The notes: generated by a model from the letters alone, not told the origin. DNA of 5,421 nucleotides from JAICTV01 sp035634055 (GCA_035634055.1 DASQDR010000087.1:1-5421); one strand, 5' to 3'. Positions 1 to 5,331 are shown, counted from the first letter of the stretch. Numbers and translations are program-made.

Positions 1-1782
1 GGCGTGCGCGCGGTCGGCTCGGCGCTGGCGGACATTGGCTGCACGAAGACGCGCATCGTCCTCCAGCAGTGGAACAAGCGCTTTCGGCCGTCGGAGATGA
101 AGCTCGACGGGCGCGTGCCGGACCTGTTCATGGTCTCGACCATGGGGATGCACTCCGACCGCGCGCAGGAGATGATCCGCGACGCCCGGCGGATCGACGC
201 CGCGCACCGCCCGCTGATCATCGCCGGCGGGTCGCACGCGGTGTACGAGCCATTTTTGCTGTTCAACGCCGACGCCACCAACGCCGCCGCCGGCCCCGGC
301 GCCGGGCCGGATGTGGTCGTCACCGGAGAGGAATTCGTCTTCCTCAGCCTGCTCGAAGTGCTGCTCGCGTTCCGCGCGGCGGGCGAGTCGATGCGCTCCG
401 CCTTCGTCCGCGCCCGCGACGCCGGCGCGCTGGACGACATCCCCGGGCTGATCTACCCGCTCGGCCCGCGCGTCGACAGCGACGGCATCGCCGAGGAGAT
501 CGTCGATACCGGCGTGCAGCGCCTGCTCGGCGACCTGGACGAGCTGCCCCACCCGGTCCTCGGCTATGCGCTCATCGAGCCGCCCGGCCGCTCGCGCACG
601 CTCGGCTCGGCCGCGCTGGCGGCGAACAAGGTCCGCTGGCACAGCCCGATCAGCTCACTGGTGATGACCTTCGGCTGCAAGTTCGCCTGCCCCTACTGCC
701 CGATCCCCGCCTACAACCAGCGGCAGCACCGCTGCAAGAGCCCCGGGCGCATCGCCGACGAGATGGGCCGCCTGAACGACGCCTACGGCCTGCGCTACTT
801 CTTCGGCACCGACGACAACTTCTTCAACACCAAGCAGCGGACGCTGGACATCGTCGAGACGCTGGCGACGGCGGAGTTCAAGGGGGTTCCCGTGCGCCGC
901 CGCGCGCGGTGGTACACCGAGGTGACCGTCCACGACACGCTGCAGATGAAGGACCACCTGCCGCTGGTGCGCAAGGCCGGCTGCCGCGCGCTGTGGCTCG
1001 GGGTCGAGGACATGACCGCCACGCTGGTGAACAAGGGGCAGTCGGTCAACAAGACGACCGAGGCCTTTCAGCTGATGCGCGACAACGGCATCTGCCCGAT
1101 GCCGATGATGATGCACCACGACACGCAGCCGCTGTACTCCAAGGCCAACGCGGACGGCACGCCTTCCGCCTACGGCCTGCTCAACCAGGTGCGCATCCTC
1201 CGCAAGGCCGGCGCGGTCTCGCTCCAGGTGCTGATGATGACCCCGTCGCCCGGGACGAAGCTGTTCGCCGGCACGTTCCAGGACCGGCTGGTACTGGCGT
1301 CGGCCGGCGGGCGCGAGGTGCGGCCCTACATGTACGACGGGAACTACGTCATCGCCTCCAAGCATGACCGCCCGTGGCGCAAGCAGCTCAACCTGCTCAT
1401 CGCCTACGCCTGGTTCTACAACCCCGTCTGGCTGGCGGCGAACCTGCTGCGGCGCAAGACCAAGGTGGGGATGAAGCCGGCCTACATGCAGCTCGTCGGC
1501 ATGTTCGGCCTGACCCAGAGCGTCCGCCGCACGTTGGGCTGGATGCTCCGCCTGAAGTTTGGCCGGATCGAGCGCCTGGAGACCCCGCCGCAGACCGCCG
1601 TCCCCATGCGCGGCCTCTCCCCCGCCGCCGGATCCGAGCTCGCCACCCCCCCCGACGGCCAAACCTGCTCCGCCCCGGCGACCCCGGCCGCCCACGCCCC
1701 CGTCACCGTCACCATCTCCGCCCGAGGCCTCGCCAGCGCGGGCGCGGGCGCGGGGCGGAAGTTGTCGCTGCCGGTGGGGTGA
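1..1782 (+). CDS. B12-binding-type radical SAM protein, 5'-truncated by the window edge
   Basis: The frame is open from base 1 to a TGA at 1780-1782. The GTG at 4 is probably internal, because the sequence starts mid-domain. Numbering from that GTG, residues 35-125 look like the end of a cobalamin-binding Rossmann domain (PDLFMVSTMG, IAGGSH at 73-78, VVVTGEE). The radical SAM core follows: C225, C229 and C232 form the CX3CX2C motif for the 4Fe-4S cluster. FGTDDNFF (D270, D271), WLGVED (E335) and PSPGT (414-418) match strand-end motifs of class B radical SAM enzymes. A hydrophobic, aromatic stretch follows at about 460-480, and the last ~65 residues are Pro/Ala/Gly-rich and probably disordered. 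Class B members perform radical methylations and rearrangements, and YgiQ- and HpnP-like proteins share this architecture. The substrate cannot be told from sequence. It is convergent with the RHS remnants and has no visible partner genes. Confidence 0.9.
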   Translation, partial: GVRAVGSALADIGCTKTRIVLQQWNKRFRPSEMKLDGRVPDLFMVSTMGMHSDRAQEMIRDARRIDAAHRPLIIAGGSHAVYEPFLLFNADATNAAAGPGAGPDVVVTGEEFVFLSLLEVLLAFRAAGESMRSAFVRARDAGALDDIPGLIYPLGPRVDSDGIAEEIVDTGVQRLLGDLDELPHPVLGYALIEPPGRSRTLGSAALAANKVRWHSPISSLVMTFGCKFACPYCPIPAYNQRQHRCKSPGRIADEMGRLNDAYGLRYFFGTDDNFFNTKQRTLDIVETLATAEFKGVPVRRRARWYTEVTVHDTLQMKDHLPLVRKAGCRALWLGVEDMTATLVNKGQSVNKTTEAFQLMRDNGICPMPMMMHHDTQPLYSKANADGTPSAYGLLNQVRILRKAGAVSLQVLMMTPSPGTKLFAGTFQDRLVLASAGGREVRPYMYDGNYVIASKHDRPWRKQLNLLIAYAWFYNPVWLAANLLRRKTKVGMKPAYMQLVGMFGLTQSVRRTLGWMLRLKFGRIERLETPPQTAVPMRGLSPAAGSELATPPDGQTCSAPATPAAHAPVTVTISARGLASAGAGAGRKLSLPVG

Positions 1783-1798
1783 GGGCGGCGCGGGGCCG

Positions 1799-1860
1799 GA
1801 AGAGGAAAATCCTAAGCCACTCCCAAAACGGAAACGCGGAGAACGGAGAACGGATGCGCT
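1799..1860. repeat. Short-word degenerate repeat just after the radical SAM stop
   Basis: Seventeen bases after the TGA the sequence becomes a run of recurring purine-rich words: GAAAATCCTAAG at about 1805-1816, then AACGG units (AACGGAAACG, CGGAGAA twice, CGG) at 1827-1852. The AATCCTAA word recurs in the inverted repeat at 3217-3392 (read on the minus strand there), so this looks like a small member of the same intergenic family. No ORF of any credibility covers it. It also truncates the RHS homology arriving from the right on the minus strand. A terminator role is possible, but there is no T-tract hairpin. Confidence 0.5.
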
Positions 1861-1874
1861 TCTGCGTTTTGCGC

Positions 1875-2205
1875 CGATCGTCGGTGGCGTCCAGGACCGG
1901 CTTCTGCGTCACCCCCGAGGTCGAGTTGACCAGCAGCGCGGCGTTCCCCACGCCGTCGTAGACGAACCGGCAGACTCCGAAGCGAAGCGCTCCTCAAGTG
2001 CAGATGACGGCGTGTCTTAGGAATCTGGAAGATCTCCAGATGTGAGGCGAGACTCTCACGTAGCTACTGCTTCGTGGAGCTGGCCCTGCCAGTTCGTGGT
2101 GTCGAATTCGCCGCCGCCGGCACGCACCAGCTCCGCCGTCACATCGCTGCTGGCGTCGGTCTCCTGGAACTGGCCCCGCCGTCGTAGCGGAAGCCGATCT
2201 TGGTT
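1875..2205 (-). pseudogene. RHS/YD-repeat tip remnant A (frameshifted, interrupted)
   Basis: Three minus-strand pieces read as a decayed RHS C-terminal tip. TKIGFRYDGGA (about 2205-2172) continues in another frame as FQETDASSDVTAELVRAGG (to about 2113). After a gap with stops, RFVYDGVGNAALLVNSTSG (about 1969-1913) follows. The first junction is explained by one missing base near 2169-2172: GGCCAG-TTCCAGG here corresponds to the AGCTTCCAGG pattern of remnant B. The order YDGG, FQE, ELxRAGG, FVYDxxGN, ALV is the typical RHS repeat region just before the core. The LGGGxGxxLY segment present in remnant B is missing. The piece starts directly after the immunity-like gene and fades into simple repeat at about 1870. 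It cannot encode a working RHS protein; a 64-codon open frame (2250-2056) survives through part of it. Confidence 0.7.
2023..2059. other. Two adjacent perfect hairpins
   Basis: ATCTGGA-AGATC-TCCAGAT (2023-2041) is a perfect 7-bp inverted repeat with a 5-nt loop. GTGAG-GCGAGACT-CTCAC (2042-2059) follows with no gap and has 5-bp arms. They lie in the gap between the two pieces of RHS remnant A, and the TGA of the 64-codon frame (2056-2058) is inside the second hairpin. Neither strand has a T-run after the stems, so a classical intrinsic terminator is not supported. The pair could be a folding or recombination scar, or chance. Confidence 0.35.
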
Positions 2206-2246
2206 CAGATTTCCCGGGTGATTCGGTGGCGCAACTGAGCTGTGCA

Positions 2247-2681
2247 TCATTCAGTGAAGATCTCCGCCAGCGGCCGTGCGAGAGGTCCATCTTTTGCCGC
2301 GAGCCGCGACCAGCCCGGCTTGGCGCCTGGCTTCAGTAGTGCCCACACCTCACCGCGAATCAGCACCGTCACGCTCACGTGCGGCGGCGTCCCCCCCCAC
2401 ACCAGTTCGATCTCCTCAGCCTTCAATATAGGAGCCAAATGTTCAGCTCTAACGAATTCTGCAGGATTAAGCCAAGGCGGATCAATACCTATGTTCCATT
2501 CAGGGACGGCCGGTGGCGTCGCACGGTTGGATAACCACACGTCCGCTACGATGCTGCTTTCCCTTAACAGATATGCCGAGGCGACACGGCCGTCGTCTTC
2601 AACCACAGCAGAATATGGCGACCCTCCAAGGTCGCTACTTACCCAGATCGTCGAATCGTCCGCTGTCTTTCTCGGCAGCAT
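2247..2681 (-). CDS. Putative RHS-associated immunity protein (DUF2251-like), orphan
   Basis: Intact 144-residue frame. The ATG at 2681-2679 is chosen because AGGAGG sits 7 nt upstream. No signal peptide or membrane segment is seen; it is predicted cytoplasmic and acidic. SPYSAVVEDDG (21-31) followed by VASAYLL resembles the 'EDDG...YFYA' signature I associate with DUF2251. A later strand pair (IELVWGG at 91-97, VTVLIRGEVWALL at 104-116) matches the 'ivWs...aaLlInG' part of that family in order and spacing. The family assignment is from memory and tentative. Context supports immunity: it begins 35 bp after the stop of an RHS tip and ends at another RHS tip, the usual place for a toxin's immunity gene. 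My count gives about 59% G+C (about 44% over 2401-2500) against about 68-75% around it, a sign of transfer. Its stop overlaps an ATG of remnant A (ATGA, 2250-2247). No cognate toxin is present. Confidence 0.8.
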   Translation of the reverse strand: MLPRKTADDSTIWVSSDLGGSPYSAVVEDDGRVASAYLLRESSIVADVWLSNRATPPAVPEWNIGIDPPWLNPAEFVRAEHLAPILKAEEIELVWGGTPPHVSVTVLIRGEVWALLKPGAKPGWSRLAAKDGPLARPLAEIFTE

Positions 2682-2688
2682 AATGGTC

Positions 2689-2694
2689 CCTCCT
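2689..2694 (-). promoter_or_regulatory. Shine-Dalgarno of the immunity-like gene
   Basis: The minus strand reads AGGAGG within AAAGAGAGGAGGGACC, 7 nt before ATG at 2681. This fixes the start and argues that the gene is translated in its own right and not merely leftover RHS coding sequence. Confidence 0.8.
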
Positions 2695-2716
2695 CTCTTT
2701 GTTGAACTCGGCCCGC

Positions 2717-2952
2717 TTACTGCGCCACGTGGCCGGCGTCGCCGTCGACCAGGGCGACGGTGTTGCCCAGGGCGTCGTAGACGAAGCTGGACCAGCCGCC
2801 GGCCGGGTGGCCCTGCTCGTCGGTGCGCATGGTTTGTCGGAGTACAGGACGCTGCCGACGCCGCCGCCCAGCCCGCCGGCGCGGATCAGCTCCGTGACGA
2901 CCTGGTCGTCGACCACCTCCTGGAAGCTCGTGCCGCCGTCGTACCAGAAAAC
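2717..2952 (-). pseudogene. RHS/YD-repeat tip remnant B (frameshifted, stops before core and toxin)
   Basis: The minus strand encodes VFWYDGGTSFQEV, VVTELIRAGG, then LGGGVGSVLYSDK. This corresponds to the RHS 'LGGGIGxLLY' segment that precedes the repeat-associated core. The frame then changes and continues as TMRTDEQGHPAGGW, SSFVYDALGNTVALVDGD, GHVAQ and a TAA (2719-2717). One missing A in the AAA at 2833-2835 (GACAAACC for GACAAAACC) restores a continuous RHS reading. The stop falls where an intact protein would go on to the DPxGN core and the toxin, so both are lost. Upstream of 2952 the homology stops abruptly in Pro-rich translated repeat; the N-terminal bulk (normally >1000 residues) is absent. 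It is 35 bp upstream of the immunity-like gene and parallels remnant A motif for motif. Confidence 0.75.
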
Positions 2953-2954
2953 CG

Positions 2955-3130
2955 GTGGTGCGGCGGGCGCGGGGGCGCGGGTCCGGGAAGATCGGTCGCC
3001 GGGGGGCTCGCACGGAGGGGCGAAAGGAACGCCGGGAACGGTGAAAGGATCGCGCGGAACGGGAAAGGGATGGTGGCGGAAGGACGAAGGGACGCTGGGG
3101 AGGGGAACGGGGACCGTGGCGGGCGCGGAA
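2955..3130. repeat. Gene-free purine-rich degenerate repeat tract
   Basis: From about 3002 the plus strand is almost all purine plus C, with recurring GGAACG (about 3026, 3036, 3056), GAAAGG, GGACGAAG and GGACGCTG words. GCACGGAG at 3009-3016, and the pair GGACGAAG, GGACGCTG near 3083-3098, fit the GSACNNAG octamer that is regular at 3984-4054, so this looks like an eroded relative. Open frames across it on either strand translate to Pro/Arg/Ser or Gly-rich repetitive peptides and are not genes. Bases 2955-3001 are GC-rich with no recognisable content. Confidence 0.5.
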
Positions 3131-3474
3131 GGAGGGAGAGGGGAGAATGTTGAATCGCAAATGTGGAATGTGGAAACAATACTGAATGGCGGAACAGGAA
3201 ATGACGGGGCGGGGAAGCACGAAATCCCAACCCCGAATCGCGAAACAAATTCCAAATCTCAAAAGGGGAAAAACGAAGAGGGGAGGCGGACGCGCGGCGG
3301 CGGCGGGCCGTGGACGGTGGGCTGCTCCGGGTTTTCTTCATTTCCCCATTTCTAATTTGTTTAGGATTTTCTGCTTAGGATTTCGTGCTTGGCTGTCCGC
3401 GCTTAGCCTTTCCTCTTCCCCCTTCTAGATTGTTTCGACATTCGACATTCGACATTCAATATTTCTCTCTCTCC
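3131..3474. repeat. ~345-bp imperfect inverted repeat of short words
   Basis: The two halves match each other's reverse complement in the same order. Outer arms: 3140-3180 against 3429-3469, 31 of 41 identical by hand count, with GAATGT heptamers ending in GAAACAAT. Inner arms: 3217-3251 against 3354-3388, 26 of 35 identical, sharing GCACGAAATCC and AAACAAATT exactly. Near the centre GGGGAAA and GAAGA pair up (3265-3278 against about 3334-3347). Left plus right coordinates stay at 6605-6612 throughout, so it is one collinear structure with few indels around a GC-rich centre (about 3280-3330). The right end touches the stop codon of the gene at 3475. No transposase, terminal direct repeats or credible ORF is seen. 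Confidence 0.7.
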
Positions 3475-3972
3475 TCACGGCGCCACCTGCTGGATCGGCC
3501 CTTCTCCCATGTTCGGCGGGATCCTCGGGGTCATGATGGCGATGCCCTCGCGGGAGGATTCGGGGACCCAGGGGGCGGCGGGGTCGCCGGGGCGCTTGAC
3601 CAGGCCGGTGGCGAAGGCGGCGCGGCTGGCGTGGCCGGGGGTTTCGTTGCCGCGCTGGGCCTCGAGCTTTTGCTTCACATCGTCGGGATACTTCTGGAGG
3701 TACTGCACCCAGCGGCGCCGGCCGCCGTCGGCGCTGAAGGGGAAGGCGCGGACGGCCGGCTTACCGCCGCGGTCGAATGGCGGGACCTTCCACGCGTCGT
3801 CCTCGAACAGCGTGGCGCCGTCGTCGGTGGTGTAGAACGCCCGGGCGTCGGTCGTCAGGTCGCCGTCGGAAGCGGTCATCTGGCGGAAGATCATGAACGC
3901 CGCCCCGCCGATCAGCACGACGGCGGCGACGACGACGAGGTTGCGATGGGTGTTGAGTTGGTCGCGGAGCAT
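3475..3972 (-). CDS. Small membrane-anchored protein of unknown function
   Basis: 165 residues from ATG 3972-3970 to TGA 3477-3475. The frame stays open upstream to 4089, but that extension is encoded by octamer repeat and gives Ser/Pro-rich junk, so the internal ATG directly before a charged N-terminus and helix is preferred. Residues 11-29 (NLVVVAAVVLIGGAAFMIF) form one membrane helix. The N-terminus (LRDQLNTHR) suggests N-in, C-out topology. The outer part carries FYTTDDGATLFEDDA (46-60) and VPPFDRGGKPAVRAF, then a basic WVQYLQKYPDDVKQKLEA segment and a Pro-rich C-terminus. I recall similar short 'DDG-T-F-DD...VPPFD' proteins in planctomycetes, without known function. No Shine-Dalgarno is visible: CCCCACCC precedes the ATG. 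It is co-oriented with and downstream of the pseudopilin-like gene across a 330-bp repeat spacer. An accessory envelope role is possible but unproven. Confidence 0.75.
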   Translation of the reverse strand: MLRDQLNTHRNLVVVAAVVLIGGAAFMIFRQMTASDGDLTTDARAFYTTDDGATLFEDDAWKVPPFDRGGKPAVRAFPFSADGGRRRWVQYLQKYPDDVKQKLEAQRGNETPGHASRAAFATGLVKRPGDPAAPWVPESSREGIAIMTPRIPPNMGEGPIQQVAP

Positions 3973-3983
3973 GGGTGGGGAAA

Positions 3984-4054
3984 AGGGATTGAGGGACTGA
4001 GGGGAGAGCGACGAAGCGACGGAGCGACGAAGGGAAAGGCACGGAGGCACGAAG
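3984..4054 (+). repeat. Octamer array, GSACNNAG orientation
   Basis: About nine consecutive 7-8-nt units read on the plus strand: GGATTGAG, GGACTGAG, GGGAGAG, CGACGAAG, CGACGGAG, CGACGAAG, GGAAAG, GCACGGAG, GCACGAAG. The consensus is SSAC followed by NNAG. It starts 11 bp upstream of the small membrane protein gene's ATG (which reads left on the minus strand), so it would lie in that gene's leader. Bases 4055-4102 separate it from the opposite array and show only purine-rich sequence plus a short non-repetitive stretch (4081-4102). Confidence 0.65.
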
Positions 4055-4102
4055 TGGTGGGGAAAGGAGAAGGGAGAGAGTGAACGCAATCGGTCGCCGA
4101 CT

Positions 4103-4293
4103 CTCCGTCCCTTAGTCCCTCAATCCCTTAGTCCGCTTAGTGCCATACTCCCAGAATGCCATAGTCCGTAGGTGCCATAGTGCATCGTCCCTCGGTGCCA
4201 TAGTTCCTCGCTCCCCACTTCCCCCTCCTCCCTTCGTGCCTCCGTGCCTCCGTGCCTTCCCCTCCGTCGCTCCGTCGCTTCGTAGCTCCACTC
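4103..4293 (-). repeat. Long degenerate octamer array, opposite orientation
   Basis: Written on the plus strand, about 23 units keep an 8-nt step with only 1-2-nt slips. 4103-4134: CTCCGTCC, CTTAGTCC, CTCAATCC, CTTAGTCC. 4136-4183: CTTAGTGC, CATACTCC, CAGAATGC, CATAGTCC, GTAGGTGC, CATAGTGC. After a 7-nt unit, from 4191: CTCGGTGC, CATAGTTC, CTCGCTCC and looser units. From 4232: CTTCGTGC, CTCCGTGC twice, CTTCCCCT. 4262-4285: CTCCGTCG twice, CTTCGTAG. The consensus CTNNGTSC is the reverse complement of the other array's unit. It starts 9 bp beyond the pseudopilin-like stop. Apparent reading frames here are translated repeats. Confidence 0.7.
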
Positions 4294-4302
4294 CTCCCCC
4301 CC

Positions 4303-5190
4303 TCACCAATACCACATTCCGTAGAACGGATAGCTGGTGTGGATGACGGCCGGGTAGCCGCGCGGGAGGGGCAGGGGTTGGGGCCAGATGATGATGGGGA
4401 CCGAGGCGGAGTTGGCCGGGCCGACGAGCTGGCCGGGGTTGACCAGCGGAGTGTTGCGCATGTCGATCCACTCGCCGTGGCCGTCGGTGAAGGCGACGTT
4501 GTAGCCGGGGGTGGTCGGGTTGCCGAAGCCGCCCTGCCGGCGCAGCACGATGCCGTGGTTGGCGCGCAGGCCGGCCTGGTAGTGCCACTCGGTCTTGTCG
4601 GCGAAGAGCGGTCGCGCCGGGCGGTCGCTCATGCGCGCCGGGAGCTTGTAGCGCGTCCACGACGCGCCGCCGGCGGAGGCTTTTTCCGGCGCGGTGTTGA
4701 TGTTGGTCAGCGTCGGGCCGCCGTTGCCGCAGTAGGCGTAGCCGACCTCCAGCAGCCGGGTGGTGCGGGTGATCAGCGGGACGCTGACGTCGGTCCAGAC
4801 GCTGATCTTGCCGTCGCCGGGGTTGTTGCTGCTGGGGCAGAGCCACATCTTGCTGACGGGCATGCCGTTGGGCACGTAGTTGTCGTCCACCACGCGCTGG
4901 AAGCGGAACGCGGCGTTCATCTCCATCGTGATGTACTGCGGGTCGAGCCGCTGGATGGCGACGCTCTGCGCCATCGGCGGGAAGCGGCCCTTGTTCTCGG
5001 TGGAGTAGAGGACCGCCAGCTGCGCCAGCGAGCGGACGTTGCTCAGGCAGGCCGTGCGGTTGGCTGCCTCGCGGGCGCGCGAGAGCGTCGGCAGCAGGAT
5101 GGCCACGAGCACGGCGATGATGCCGATCACCACGAGCAGCTCGACGAGCGTGAACGCACGACGATAGCCAGCCGGTCCTTGCATACTCAT
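4303..5190 (-). CDS. Prepilin-type N-terminal methylation protein (type II pseudopilin-like)
   Basis: 295 residues from ATG 5190, chosen because GGAGG lies 5 nt upstream; the frame is open to an ATG at 5238 without such a site, and a second ATG lies at 5184. The N-terminus is a class III signal: basic YRR, a processing site before FTLVELL with glutamate at +5 (E17), a hydrophobic helix to about residue 33, then SRAREAANRTACLSN. Prepilin peptidase would cut after A12; Ala replaces the usual Gly at -1. The globular part has the typical planctomycete features: a LCPSS cysteine (C118) and NHG (H212) leading to NVAFTDGHGEWID (about 229-241). It is probably inserted in the inner membrane by the helix and assembled into, or displayed by, a type II secretion/type IV pilus-like apparatus. 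Such genes are numerous in planctomycetes with no individual function known. No pilin machinery genes are present here. Confidence 0.92.
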   Translation of the reverse strand: MSMQGPAGYRRAFTLVELLVVIGIIAVLVAILLPTLSRAREAANRTACLSNVRSLAQLAVLYSTENKGRFPPMAQSVAIQRLDPQYITMEMNAAFRFQRVVDDNYVPNGMPVSKMWLCPSSNNPGDGKISVWTDVSVPLITRTTRLLEVGYAYCGNGGPTLTNINTAPEKASAGGASWTRYKLPARMSDRPARPLFADKTEWHYQAGLRANHGIVLRRQGGFGNPTTPGYNVAFTDGHGEWIDMRNTPLVNPGQLVGPANSASVPIIIWPQPLPLPRGYPAVIHTSYPFYGMWYW

Positions 5191-5195
5191 ATGTG

Positions 5196-5200
5196 CCTCC
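5196..5200 (-). promoter_or_regulatory. Shine-Dalgarno of the pseudopilin-like gene
   Basis: The minus strand reads GGAGG, then CACAT, then ATGAGTATG. The 5-nt spacing supports initiation at 5190 over the ATGs at 5238 and 5184. Confidence 0.7.
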
Positions 5201-5270
5201 GCAGCGGTCGGGCGCGAATAGAATTTTGGCGCCAGCACGCAGGTCGATTCGAAGTGAACTCCGCGGAATC

Positions 5271-5299
5271 AGCGTAAACAGCCAAGAAACAAATTGCAA
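5271..5299 (-). promoter_or_regulatory. Candidate sigma-70-type promoter for the pseudopilin-like gene
   Basis: On the minus strand TTGCAA (5299-5294) is followed after exactly 17 nt by TACGCT (5276-5271), about 80 bp before the start codon, in the least GC-rich stretch of the window's right end. Each box matches the consensus only partly (about 4 of 6 and 3 of 6), and planctomycete promoter rules are poorly known, so this is a weak call. Confidence 0.25.
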
Positions 5300-5331
5300 C
5301 GCGATGTGAGAATTGATGGATATTTCACCTT

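Noticed and set aside
69..1367. Long plus-strand frame of 432 codons inside the radical SAM gene
   Set aside because: It translates to Arg/Ala/Pro-rich sequence with no motifs, as expected for an out-of-frame reading of GC-rich coding DNA, while the overlapping frame carries the radical SAM motifs.
655..1695. Minus-strand frame of 346 codons opposite the radical SAM gene
   Set aside because: Antisense shadow caused by high GC; Gly/His/Val-rich with no recognisable domain or ribosome binding site.
2023..2059. Intrinsic terminator or integron attC site
   Set aside because: No T-tract follows the stems on either strand, and the short paired stems do not show the attC layout of R and L boxes; no integrase is present.
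2242..3153. Plus-strand frame of 303 codons across the RHS/immunity region
   Set aside because: It is antisense to the gene with a strong ribosome binding site and to both RHS fragments, and its end is translated purine-rich repeat.
3131..3474. Insertion sequence
   Set aside because: No transposase frame, no sharp terminal repeats and no target-site duplication are visible; only a non-coding inverted repeat is supported.
3973..4089. N-terminal extension of the small membrane protein up to the ATG at 4089
   Set aside because: The extra 39 residues are encoded by the octamer repeat and lack a ribosome binding site; the protein-like part starts at 3972.
3984..4293. CRISPR array
   Set aside because: The units are 8 nt, degenerate and contiguous, with no 20-40-nt repeats separated by unique spacers and no cas genes.
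4112..5299. Minus-strand frame of 395 codons overlapping the pseudopilin-like gene
   Set aside because: It runs in a different frame from the prepilin signal and DGH motif, is Arg/Pro/Gln-rich, and its end is translated octamer repeat.
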